Below, one piece after another: positions 8,873 to 16,804 of a stretch of 64,000 bases of DNA. Within the stretch, counting starts at the first letter, position 1. The number at the start of each line of letters is the position of its first letter. The stretch is from Erythrobacter sp. (GTDB lineage: Bacteria; Pseudomonadota; Alphaproteobacteria; Sphingomonadales; Sphingomonadaceae): assembly GCF_011765465.1 (NCBI RefSeq), contig NZ_CP050265.1:2706425-2770424 (forward strand). Direction: 5' to 3'. The translations under genes were made by a program, and so were the position numbers. Under the pieces are notes generated by a model that had not been told where the DNA came from, made no database searches, and saw only the letters and a program-made list of their open reading frames with translations.

Positions 8873-10564
8873 TTGGATCACGCACTCGCCATAGTAAGAG
8901 AGGATCGGGACGCGCGCGACTGGCCAGGGGACAATGGTGCCGTGGAAGCGAGCACAGACCTACCCGATTCGCATAATGTCGCGGCTTACCTGCGAAAGGG
9001 CAAGGCGCTCGTCCCGCCGAGCTCGCAGCAGAAGGTGAAACGCCAGGTCGTCACCCGCGTGCGCGGCTTTTCCGATCGCTATGACGAATGGAAGCTGGCG
9101 GTCGGTCGGAGGTTCGAGCGGCTCGACCTCGCCCCGGACCTGGCCGAGAATATCGGCAGCCGCCGCTGGTTCCGCGGCCTCGGCACGATGATCGCGCTGG
9201 GCGCGGCGGCCTTTGCCTTCTGGCCCGATTTCACTCCGCTCGAAGCGCACCTGTCGATGCCCGACAGTCCGGAAATCCGCGACGAGATGCGGCGCGGGAT
9301 CATCCTGCCGCTTGCCCTTGGGGCGGATAGCGGGCGACGCATGGCGCCGAGCGCGCGGGTCATTCCCCTCAAGGCCGCGCCCGAACGTCCGCAGGTCGAA
9401 TTGCTCGCGACGCTCGCGCCCGGCGACAGTTTCGAGGGGATGCTGCGGCGCGCCGGCGTGGCGGGGGCGGATGTCGCGCGGGTCGCGGCGCTGGTCGAGG
9501 ACGCCATGCCCTTGTCCGAATTGAAGCCGGGCACGCAGGTCGACATCGTGCTCGGCCGCCGACCCGGCCCCGGCGCGCCGCGCCCGCTCGATGCTCTCAC
9601 CTTCCGCGCGCGGTTCGATCTCGAACTCGAAATCGCCCGCATGGGCGAGGACGGCGCGGGCCCGCTGGCGCTGCAGCGCAATTTCATCAGGGTCGACGAC
9701 ACCCCGCTGCGCGTGCGCGGGAAGGTGGGCCCGAGCCTCTACCGCTCGATGCGCGCGGCGGGCGTTCCGGCGAGCGCGGTGCAGGAATACCTGCGCGCGC
9801 TCGACAACCAGATCGACATGGACCGCGAGGTCGCCGCTTCGGATGAATTCGACATCATCCTCGCCTATCGCCGCGCCGCCACGGGCGAGCGGCAGGCGGG
9901 GCAATTGCTCTATGCCGGGATCGACCGCGGCGGGCAGCCGAAGACGCAGCTGATGCGCTGGGGCGAGGACGGGCAATTCTACGAAGCCTCGGGCGTGGGT
10001 GAGCAGCGGCGCGGGCTGGTGCAGCCCGTGCCGGGGCCGATCTCCTCGCGCTACGGCATGAGGCGTCATCCGATCCTCGGCTATCGGCGGATGCACGCGG
10101 GGCTCGATTTCCGCGCCCGCCACGGCACGCCGATCGTCGCCGTGACCGACGGGCGGGTAAGCTCGGCGGGCCGCGCGGGCGGCTGCGGCATCGCGGTGCG
10201 CATCGACCACGGCGACGGGCTTTCGACGCGCTATTGCCACATGAGCCGGATGGCGGTGAGCCGGGGCCAGCGGGTCGATCGCGGGCAGATCATCGGCTAT
10301 GTCGGCTCCACCGGCCTGTCGACCGGCCCGCACCTCCATTACGAGATGTATCGCGGCGGGCGCTCGATCAATCCGGAAAGCGTTTCCTTCGTCACCCGCG
10401 CCCAGCTCACCGGCACGGAGCTGCTCGATTTCCGCCGCCGCCTGATCGAGCTGAAGGAGGTCGAGGTCGGCGCGGCGCTTGCCGATCTCGAGCCGCTGCC
10501 GGGCGAGATCGAAGAGCCCAAGCGCGAAATCGAGAAGATCGACCTCGCCCGCCGGATGAACTGA
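8873..10564 (+). CDS. M23 (LytM) family metallopeptidase, membrane-anchored
   Basis: Peptidoglycan endopeptidase of the M23 family acting in the periplasm. A cytoplasmic N-terminal segment of about 95 residues precedes one membrane span (GTMIALGAAAFAFW). A linker domain follows, and then the C-terminal LytM domain. The Zn ligands are intact: HAGLDF and GPHLHYE, preceded by PISSRYGMRRHPI. Start is a TTG at 8873 with GGAG nine bases upstream; no in-frame ATG gives the same N-terminus. Length 563 aa. It is one of three LytM proteins in this window (see 29367 and 32728). Confidence 0.88.
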   Translation: MDHALAIVREDRDARDWPGDNGAVEASTDLPDSHNVAAYLRKGKALVPPSSQQKVKRQVVTRVRGFSDRYDEWKLAVGRRFERLDLAPDLAENIGSRRWFRGLGTMIALGAAAFAFWPDFTPLEAHLSMPDSPEIRDEMRRGIILPLALGADSGRRMAPSARVIPLKAAPERPQVELLATLAPGDSFEGMLRRAGVAGADVARVAALVEDAMPLSELKPGTQVDIVLGRRPGPGAPRPLDALTFRARFDLELEIARMGEDGAGPLALQRNFIRVDDTPLRVRGKVGPSLYRSMRAAGVPASAVQEYLRALDNQIDMDREVAASDEFDIILAYRRAATGERQAGQLLYAGIDRGGQPKTQLMRWGEDGQFYEASGVGEQRRGLVQPVPGPISSRYGMRRHPILGYRRMHAGLDFRARHGTPIVAVTDGRVSSAGRAGGCGIAVRIDHGDGLSTRYCHMSRMAVSRGQRVDRGQIIGYVGSTGLSTGPHLHYEMYRGGRSINPESVSFVTRAQLTGTELLDFRRRLIELKEVEVGAALADLEPLPGEIEEPKREIEKIDLARRMN

Positions 10565-10629
10565 CCTCCCATCCCCCGCCCCCATCCCCGGATTGCCTAG
10601 GCGCGATCTTTGCGGCAACAACGCGCGTC

Positions 10630-11625
10630 ATGAGAGGACATTATCCCAACACCCGCCTGCGCCGCACACGGGCCACGGCGTGGAGCCGCGCGCTTCACCG
10701 CGAAACCCTCATCACCCCGGCGGACCTCATCTGGCCGCTCTTCGTCACCTCGGGCGAGGGCGTGGAGGAACCGGTCGCGAGCCTTCCCGGCGTGTCGCGC
10801 TGGTCGGTCGACCTCATCGCCAAGCGCGCGAAGGAGGCGGTGGAGCTCGGGATCCCGGTCATCGCGCTGTTTCCCAACACGCCGCCCGACCTGCGCAGCG
10901 AGCGGGGCGAGGAAGCGCACAACCCCGACAACCTGATGTGCCGCGCGATCCGCGCGATCAAGGACGCCTGCGGGGACGACATCGGCGTGCTCACCGATGT
11001 CGCGCTCGACCCCTATACCAGCCACGGGCAGGACGGCCTGCTCGACGAGGCGGGCTATGTCACCAATGACGAGACCGTCGCCATGCTGGTCGACCAGGCG
11101 ATCAACCAGGCCGAGGCCGGGGCCGACATCATCGCGCCGTCGGACATGATGGACGGGCGCATCGGCGCGATCCGCCGTGCGCTCGAAATGGGCGGGCACG
11201 TCAACGTCCAGGTGATGAGCTACGCCGCCAAGTATGCGAGCGCCTTCTACGGCCCGTTCCGCGACGCGGTCGGCTCGGGCGGGCTGCTGAAAGGCGACAA
11301 GAAGACCTACCAGATGGACCCGGCCAACGGCGACGAGGCGCTGCGCGAGGTCGCGCTCGACCTTGCCGAGGGCGCGGACAGCGTGATGGTGAAGCCCGGC
11401 CTCGCCTATCTCGACATCATCTACCGCGTCCGGCAGGAATTCGGCGTGCCCGTCTTCGCCTACCAGGTGTCGGGCGAATACGCGATGATCGAGGCGGCCG
11501 AGGCGGCGGGCGCGGGCAATCGCGACGCGCTGTTGATGGAAAAGCTGGTCGCTTTCAAGCGCGCCGGATGCAGCGGGGTGCTGACCTATCACGCGCCCCA
11601 CGCCGCGCGCCTTTTGAATGGGTGA
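10630..11625 (+). CDS. hemB: delta-aminolevulinic acid dehydratase (porphobilinogen synthase)
   Basis: Condenses two 5-aminolevulinate molecules to porphobilinogen in haem and bacteriochlorophyll synthesis. The Schiff-base lysines are present as Lys201 (SYAAKYAS) and Lys255 (MVKPGLAYLDI). The DVALDPYTSHGQDG segment has Asp in place of the zinc-binding cysteines, so this is the Mg2+-dependent, zinc-independent type. The ATG at 10630 is chosen because homology starts at once (MRGHYPNTRLRRTR). The frame is open upstream only as a shadow of the M23 gene. An ATTGCCTAGG motif lies 29 bp upstream. It overlaps the next gene by 8 bp. Confidence 0.95.
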   Translation: MRGHYPNTRLRRTRATAWSRALHRETLITPADLIWPLFVTSGEGVEEPVASLPGVSRWSVDLIAKRAKEAVELGIPVIALFPNTPPDLRSERGEEAHNPDNLMCRAIRAIKDACGDDIGVLTDVALDPYTSHGQDGLLDEAGYVTNDETVAMLVDQAINQAEAGADIIAPSDMMDGRIGAIRRALEMGGHVNVQVMSYAAKYASAFYGPFRDAVGSGGLLKGDKKTYQMDPANGDEALREVALDLAEGADSVMVKPGLAYLDIIYRVRQEFGVPVFAYQVSGEYAMIEAAEAAGAGNRDALLMEKLVAFKRAGCSGVLTYHAPHAARLLNG

Positions 11626-12190
11626 GTTTCGCCGTGAGACGACCCGGCTGGTGCTGCGCGACTGGTGCGAGGCGGACTGGGACGAATTCTTCCGCCTGAC
11701 CGACACGCCCGCCGTGATGCGCTGGCTCGGCGGCCCGCTCGGGGCCGAGGGGCGCAGGCTCCAGCGCGAGCGGGTGACGACCTGCCGCGCGCGCAACGGG
11801 TTCTGTTTCTGGGTGGTCGAACGGCTGGCGGACGGCGGGCATCTTGCAGGCGAAATGCTCGGCTTTTGCGGTTTGAAGCGCGCCGATGCGCCGGGCAGTT
11901 CGATCGCGGACGAATTCGAAGTCGGCTGGCGATTTCGGGAGGACAGCTGGGGCCGGGTCTATGCGAAGGAGGCGGCACTCGCCGCGCTCGACCTCGCTTT
12001 CGGGACATTCGAGGCGGACGAGGTCTTTGCGATCACCGTCCCCGACAACACGGCGAGCTGGGGCCTCATGATCCGGCTCGGCATGGAACGGCGGCCCGAG
12101 CTCGACTACGACGACACGCGCTTCACCGGCGCAATGCGGCGCCAGATCCTGTATTCGATCACCCGCGACCAATGGGAGAGCTCTGAATGA
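11618..12190 (+). CDS. GNAT family N-acetyltransferase (RimJ/RimL type)
   Basis: A 190-residue acetyltransferase with the RimJ-like layout: an N-terminal RRETTRLVLRDWCEADWDEFFRLTD, a beta-strand with acetyl-CoA-binding EVGWRFREDSWGRVYAKEAALAALDLAF, and the closing PDNTASWGLMIRLGM. The substrate (protein N-terminus or small molecule) cannot be told. It is translationally coupled, starting 8 bp inside hemB, and its stop overlaps the start of the carbonic-anhydrase-like gene by 4 bp (ATGA). Confidence 0.88.
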   Translation: MGEFRRETTRLVLRDWCEADWDEFFRLTDTPAVMRWLGGPLGAEGRRLQRERVTTCRARNGFCFWVVERLADGGHLAGEMLGFCGLKRADAPGSSIADEFEVGWRFREDSWGRVYAKEAALAALDLAFGTFEADEVFAITVPDNTASWGLMIRLGMERRPELDYDDTRFTGAMRRQILYSITRDQWESSE

Positions 12191-12762
12191 ACACCACCAA
12201 TCCGCACCCCGGCGCGAACATCATCCCGATCCACGGCAAGACGCCGAAGATCCACGAAACCGCCTTCATCGCGCCGGGCAGCACGATCATCGGCGACGTC
12301 GAGATCGGCGCGGGTTCGTCGATCTGGTACAATTGCGTGGTGCGGGCGGATGTCTTCACCATCCGCATCGGGGAACGCACGAATGTGCAGGACGGTAGCG
12401 TGCTCCACTGCGACCCGCCGCGCCCCGACGATCCCGAAGGCTCGCCGCTCGTCATCGGCGACGACGTGCTGATCGGGCACATGGCGATGGTCCACGGCTG
12501 CACCATCCATGACCGCGGCTTCGTCGGGCTGGGCGCGATCGCGATGAACAAGGCGGTGATCGGTTCCGACGCGATGCTGGCGGCGGGCGCGATGCTGACC
12601 GAGCGCAAGGTCATGGGCGAGCGGGAATTGTGGGCCGGCCGGCCCGCCAAGAAGCTGAAGGAGCTGTCCGATGCCGCCATCGCGGGGATGAAGGTCGGCG
12701 TCGCGCACTACGCCGAAAACGCGAAACACCACGCTGACGCAGTAAGGGCCGCGCTCGGCTGA
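12187..12762 (+). CDS. gamma carbonic anhydrase family protein
   Basis: A 191-residue left-handed beta-helix protein of the gamma-carbonic anhydrase (YrdA/PaaY) family. Hexapeptide repeats run through the N-terminal two thirds (IIGDVEIGAGSSIWYN, LVIGDDVLIGHMAMVHG). The three metal-site histidines are in VLHCDPP and IGHMAMVHG. The C-terminal helix KKLKELSDAAIAGMKVG is typical. Some members hydrate CO2, but many are thioesterases or have no known activity. It is the last gene of the hemB operon, and a terminator hairpin overlaps its stop. Confidence 0.88.
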   Translation: MNTTNPHPGANIIPIHGKTPKIHETAFIAPGSTIIGDVEIGAGSSIWYNCVVRADVFTIRIGERTNVQDGSVLHCDPPRPDDPEGSPLVIGDDVLIGHMAMVHGCTIHDRGFVGLGAIAMNKAVIGSDAMLAAGAMLTERKVMGERELWAGRPAKKLKELSDAAIAGMKVGVAHYAENAKHHADAVRAALG

Positions 12763-12771
12763 GCGCGGCCC
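12746..12771 (+). terminator. terminator hairpin after the hemB operon
   Basis: The 10-bp stem GGGCCGCGCT / AGCGCGGCCC closes loop CGGCTG and includes the TGA stop at 12760-12762. It is followed by TCTCC rather than a long T-run. It lies between convergent genes. Confidence 0.6.
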
Positions 12772-12813
12772 TCTCCGGCTTGTCATCGCCGCGGGTTTGT
12801 CCCGTTTATCCGA

Positions 12814-13467
12814 TCAGTAGATCCAGACCCGATATTCGTAGGTCGTGGGCTGCGAGACCATCCAGTAGTCGCGGTTCTCGTCGAGGCTCACCATCGAGGC
12901 CGGGACGAGCCGGGTGTCCTCGTCGAACAGGCTGTCCTCGTCGAATTCAACCACGTAATTCGTGACCATCCCGGTTTCGGGATCGAACAGGATGTCCTCG
13001 ATCTCGCGCATTTCGCCATCGGCGAACATCATGTCGCCGCCGACGATGTTGTCGACCAGCCGGTCTTCGGCTTCGGCTTTCGTCAGCGTCAGCTGTTCTT
13101 TGCGATAGGGCTCGGCATCGTCGTCGATCCTGAGGTCGAGCCCGTTGTAGGCCCCGCGTTCGATCGCGACATTGTCCCAGCGGACGAAACCGTCGTCCGA
13201 CCCGTAGAACGAGGAGGGATAGGGCACGTCGTAGAGGATGTAGGCGATCCGCTCGCCGGTCTTGTCGAGCACGAGGTTACGCACGTCGCCCAACTGGCTG
13301 AAGCCGTCGGTGACATCGCCGCTCATCATGCGTTCGGCGCTAACCGTTTCGTTCATCGCGTCCTTGTAGCGGTCGTGCGCCTGCTCCATCGCGGACTGGG
13401 CCATGGCGGGCGCGGCGCCGAGCGCGGTGGTGGCGAGGCCGGCTGCGAGTATTGTCTTGAGTTTCAT
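12814..13467 (-). CDS. exported PRC-barrel domain protein
   Basis: A 217-residue periplasmic protein with a clear signal peptide (MKLKTILAAGLATTALGAA, cut after AMAQ near residue 24). The PRC-barrel-like core is RNLVLDKTGERIAYILYDVP followed by a second related beta unit, ILFDPETGMVTNYVVEFDED. Acidic patches (DDDAE, DEDSLFDEDT) dominate. The family is known for sensing or assembly roles, but exported members are uncharacterised. It stands alone, with its own promoter region at 13468-13600. Confidence 0.75.
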   Translation of the reverse strand: MKLKTILAAGLATTALGAAPAMAQSAMEQAHDRYKDAMNETVSAERMMSGDVTDGFSQLGDVRNLVLDKTGERIAYILYDVPYPSSFYGSDDGFVRWDNVAIERGAYNGLDLRIDDDAEPYRKEQLTLTKAEAEDRLVDNIVGGDMMFADGEMREIEDILFDPETGMVTNYVVEFDEDSLFDEDTRLVPASMVSLDENRDYWMVSQPTTYEYRVWIY

Positions 13468-13602
13468 TGCTGGTCCTCCGTTTTTGCTTCTCGCCCAATC
13501 AATGGGAGGCCCCTTGCCGCCGTTCCGAACCCACGCCGCACCGTGCGCGAGCCGCGACGGGGCGGGAGGATAATCACAGTTTTTACAATGACTTGACCTA
13601 GG

Positions 13603-15219
13603 TTAGTCGCGGATCAGCGCGCGCAGGGCCTCGATCCGGTCGGCTTCGTGCACCGGCTTGTCCCAGCGGATCCGGTGGATGCGCGGGAAACGCATGGCGA
13701 GGCCCGACTTGTGCCGCTTCGAGGAATGGACGCTGTCGAACGCGACCTCGAAGACGAGGCTGCGATTGGTCTCGCGCACCGGGCCGAAGCGATTGACGGT
13801 GTTCTGCCGCACGTGGCGGTCGAGCTTTTTCAGCTCCGCATCGGTGAAGCCCGAATAGGCTTTGCCGACGGGCAGCAGGTCCGCGCCTTCGTCCGGGTCG
13901 CCGTCCCAGCAGCCGAAGGTGTAGTCCGAATAGAAGCTCGACCGCTTGCCGCTGCCCCGCTGGGCATACATCAGCACGCAGTCGATCAGCAGCGGGTCGC
14001 GCTTCCACTTGTACCACAGCCCGACCTTGCGCCCGGCGAGATAGGCGCTGTCGCGGCGTTTGAGCATGAGCCCCTCGATCGCCTCGTCGCGCGCGGTTTC
14101 GCGGATTTCTGCGAGATGTTCGAAGTCGCGCGCCTCGACCACCTGCGACAGGTCGAAGCGTTCGTCCGGCAGCCGCTCCATCAGCGCCTCGAGCCGCGTG
14201 CGCCGCTCGGTCCACGGAAGATCGCGCAGGTCGCGCCCTTCGAGCAGCAGCGCATCGTAAAGCCGCACGAAGGCGGGCGCTTCGGCGAGCAGCTTTTTCG
14301 AGACGGTCTTGCGCCCGAGCCTCTGCTGAAGCGCGTTGAAACTCGCAGCACCCCCTTCGGCCCCGCCCTGCGTCTCGCCCCGGACCAGCAATTCGCCGTC
14401 GAGCACCGCGTCCATCGGCAAGGCATCGAGCATTTCGGGGAAACTCGCGGAAATGTCGTCGCCGCTGCGCGAATAAAGGCGCGTGGCGGGCACGCCGTCC
14501 TTGGTCACCCGCACCAGCTGGACCCGGATGCCGTCCCATTTCCACTCGGCGGCGTAATCCGCGAGGTCGACGACCGTTTCCTCGAGCGGGTGGGCGAGCA
14601 TGAAGGGGCGAAAGCGCGGCATATGCGCGACATCGGGCGGGTCGCCGCCTTCGGCCGCCCAGTGGAACAGCTCGGCATAGGGGGGGCTAAGCGCGTGCCA
14701 GTACTCCTCGACCTCCTCCACCGCGACGTCGAAGGCGCGCGCGAAGGCGGTCTTGGCGAGGCGCGCGGAAATGCCGATCCGCATCCCTCCGGTGGCGAGC
14801 TTGATGAGAGCGAAGCGGCCATTGACGTCGAGCCGGTCGAGCAGTCTCGGCAATTCGCGCGGGGCGCTGGCGCGGGTCAGGGAGGACAGCGTCTCGACCA
14901 CGCGGCTGACGGTGAGCGTGTCGTCCGGCTCTGGCGTTGCGCCTTGCGCCTCGGGCCACATCAGGCTCGCCGTTTCCGCCGTGTCGCCGACGAAATCGCG
15001 GCTGAGCGTCCACAGCACGGGATCGACCCGCTCCTTCATCAGGTTCCGGATGGTCGAAGATTTGACCGCAGGAAAATCGAGCTCTCCCGTCAGCGCGGCG
15101 AGCGCCCAGCCGCGGTCGGGATCGGGCGTTTCGCGCAGGTAATCCGCGATAAGGTCGAGCTTGCGGTTGCGGCTGGTCGTGTAGACCAGCGTGTCGAGCA
15201 GGGTGGCGAAGGCCTTCAC
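13603..15219 (-). CDS. ATP-dependent DNA ligase (cisplatin damage response type, LigC-like)
   Basis: Seals DNA nicks using ATP. The 538-residue protein has the N-terminal DNA-binding domain (MKAFATLLDTLVYTTSRNRKL), the adenylation domain with the nucleotidyl-accepting Lys227 in KWDGIR, and motif IV EGLMLKRRDSAYLAGRK. It ends in motif V-VI KWKRDPLLIDCVLMYAQRG and an OB domain. This is the subfamily annotated as cisplatin damage response ligase, which is normally encoded beside an MBL-fold exonuclease and a DEXH helicase. Here the exonuclease is nearby at 15739 on the same strand, but a small opposite-strand gene lies between them and no helicase gene is adjacent. Confidence 0.92.
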   Translation of the reverse strand: MKAFATLLDTLVYTTSRNRKLDLIADYLRETPDPDRGWALAALTGELDFPAVKSSTIRNLMKERVDPVLWTLSRDFVGDTAETASLMWPEAQGATPEPDDTLTVSRVVETLSSLTRASAPRELPRLLDRLDVNGRFALIKLATGGMRIGISARLAKTAFARAFDVAVEEVEEYWHALSPPYAELFHWAAEGGDPPDVAHMPRFRPFMLAHPLEETVVDLADYAAEWKWDGIRVQLVRVTKDGVPATRLYSRSGDDISASFPEMLDALPMDAVLDGELLVRGETQGGAEGGAASFNALQQRLGRKTVSKKLLAEAPAFVRLYDALLLEGRDLRDLPWTERRTRLEALMERLPDERFDLSQVVEARDFEHLAEIRETARDEAIEGLMLKRRDSAYLAGRKVGLWYKWKRDPLLIDCVLMYAQRGSGKRSSFYSDYTFGCWDGDPDEGADLLPVGKAYSGFTDAELKKLDRHVRQNTVNRFGPVRETNRSLVFEVAFDSVHSSKRHKSGLAMRFPRIHRIRWDKPVHEADRIEALRALIRD

Positions 15220-15317
15220 GCGCCCCCCTTTGCGCTTTCACACGGGCGCAATCTGTGCTGGATAGCGGGCCGGCGGCGGGCCCCTGCCGCCCCCCTCTTC
15301 ACGAAGGACAATTCGCC

Positions 15318-15704
15318 ATGAAGGTCATGCCTTTCGCCGCCCTGCTCGTCGCGCTCGCCGCGGCGCAGCCCGCTTTTGCCCAGGACTCTGCCGAAGCCAC
15401 CGCGCCTGCACCCGCCGAGACCGCCGTTCACGAAGGCCATGAAGGCCATGAAGGCCACGAAGCCCACGAAATGCCCGCCGCGCTCACCGTGGATACCCCG
15501 ATCGAAACGCTTATGGCGGACGAGGCCGCCGCCGCCGTGCTCGAAACGCATCTGCCCGGCGTCGGCCAGCATCCTGCCTACGACCAGTTCAAGGCGATGA
15601 GCCTTGTCCAGCTGATGCCGTGGTCGCAGGGCATGATTACCGAGGAAACCCTCGAGCAGATCACCGCCGACCTCGCCGCGCTCGAGGACACTCCGGCGGA
15701 GTGA
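15318..15704 (+). CDS. small exported His-rich protein
   Basis: A 128-residue protein with a signal peptide (MKVMPFAALLVALAAAQPA, cut after FAQ near residue 22). It then has a short low-complexity region with the period-three motif HEGHEGHEGHEAHE (residues 38-51), encoded by a 9-bp tandem repeat. The C-terminal 70 residues are acidic and helical (TPIETLMADEAAAAVLETHLPGVGQHPAYDQFKAMSLVQLMP) and resemble a compact bundle. The His array suggests binding of Zn, Ni or Cu in the periplasm, but this is inference. The ATG at 15318 is chosen for the signal peptide. The gene is inserted between the ligase and exonuclease genes, on the opposite strand. Confidence 0.75.
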   Translation: MKVMPFAALLVALAAAQPAFAQDSAEATAPAPAETAVHEGHEGHEGHEAHEMPAALTVDTPIETLMADEAAAAVLETHLPGVGQHPAYDQFKAMSLVQLMPWSQGMITEETLEQITADLAALEDTPAE

Positions 15705-15738
15705 CCGGCCGCGGGCGGGGGTCCGGATGGCCTCCGCC

Positions 15739-16770
15739 TCAGTCATCTTCGTCCTCGCGCCCGACCAGCGCCAGCGCGCGGGCACGGCGCTGGCCGAGTT
15801 CGCACCAGCGCAGCAGCGCTTCCTCGCGCCCGTGGGTGATCCACGTTTCGGCCGGGTCGACCTCGTCGATGGTTGTGGTGAGCTCATTCCAGTCGGCATG
15901 GTCCGAAATCACCAGCGGCAGTTCGACATTGCGTTGCCGGGCGCGCTGGCGCACGCGCATCCACCCGCTCGCCATGGCGGTGATCGCTTCTGGCAAGCGG
16001 CGTGACCAGCGGTCGTTGAGGGCGGATGGCGGCGCGACGACGATGGAGCCGCGCATCTCGTCCTTCATGTGATCGCTCACAAGGCGTAGATCGCCGAGCG
16101 CCACGCCATGCTCCTCGTAGAGCCGGCACATCTTCTCCATTGCCCCGTGTAGGTAGATCGGATCTTGGTGGCCCGCCGCGCGCAACTCGGCGATCACCCG
16201 CTGCGCCTTGCCGAGCGCATAGGCGCCGACCAGCACGCAGCCGTCCGGATTACCGCGCAGCGCCGTGAGGAGCTTGCCCATCTCTTCCTCGATGGGAGGG
16301 TGGGTGAAGATGGGCAGGCCGAAAGTCGCCTCGGTGATGAAAATGTCGCAGGGGACGACTTCGAACGGGGCGCAGGTGGGGTCGGCGCGGCGCTTGTAGT
16401 CGCCCGTGATGACGACCCGCTCGCCCGCGTGTTCGAGCAGGATCTGGGCGCTGCCGAGGACATGGCCGGCGGGGACGAAGGTCGCATCGACGCCGCCGGG
16501 CAGGCGGATCGTCTCGCCATAGGCCACCGGAGTGGCTTTCGACGGCATCTCGCCCGAGCCGTCCTCTACCCCGGTGCGGTATCGCAGCGCCATGATCGCT
16601 AGGGTTTCGGGCGTGGCGATGGTCTCGTCGTGCCCGCCGCGCGCGTGGTCGGCATGGCCGTGGGTGACGAGCGCGCGGTCCACCGCGCGGCCCGGATCGA
16701 CCCAGCAATCCGCGGGGACGACATGGACGCCCCACGGTTCGGGCCGGATCCAGGAGAAGGGCGCGCTCAC
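15739..16770 (-). CDS. ligase-associated DNA exonuclease (MBL fold)
   Basis: A 343-residue metallo-beta-lactamase/beta-CASP-like nuclease of the family named ligase-associated DNA exonuclease. The metal motif HGHADHARGG starts at His37. Further ligands are in VPAGHVLGSAQI, VITGDYKRRADPT and, near the C-terminus, VISDHADWNEL. It probably resects DNA ends before joining by the ligase at 13603. The two repair genes are on the same strand but separated by 519 bp that contain the His-rich gene. Confidence 0.9.
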   Translation of the reverse strand: MSAPFSWIRPEPWGVHVVPADCWVDPGRAVDRALVTHGHADHARGGHDETIATPETLAIMALRYRTGVEDGSGEMPSKATPVAYGETIRLPGGVDATFVPAGHVLGSAQILLEHAGERVVITGDYKRRADPTCAPFEVVPCDIFITEATFGLPIFTHPPIEEEMGKLLTALRGNPDGCVLVGAYALGKAQRVIAELRAAGHQDPIYLHGAMEKMCRLYEEHGVALGDLRLVSDHMKDEMRGSIVVAPPSALNDRWSRRLPEAITAMASGWMRVRQRARQRNVELPLVISDHADWNELTTTIDEVDPAETWITHGREEALLRWCELGQRRARALALVGREDEDD

Positions 16771-16804
16771 GCCTGTGTCAAAGCGCGGGACGGGGGCCCG
16801 TTCC

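Noticed and set aside
15421-15480. Short tandem repeats that might suggest a CRISPR-like array
   Set aside because: They are 9-bp in-frame repeats coding for HEG units; there are no spacers.
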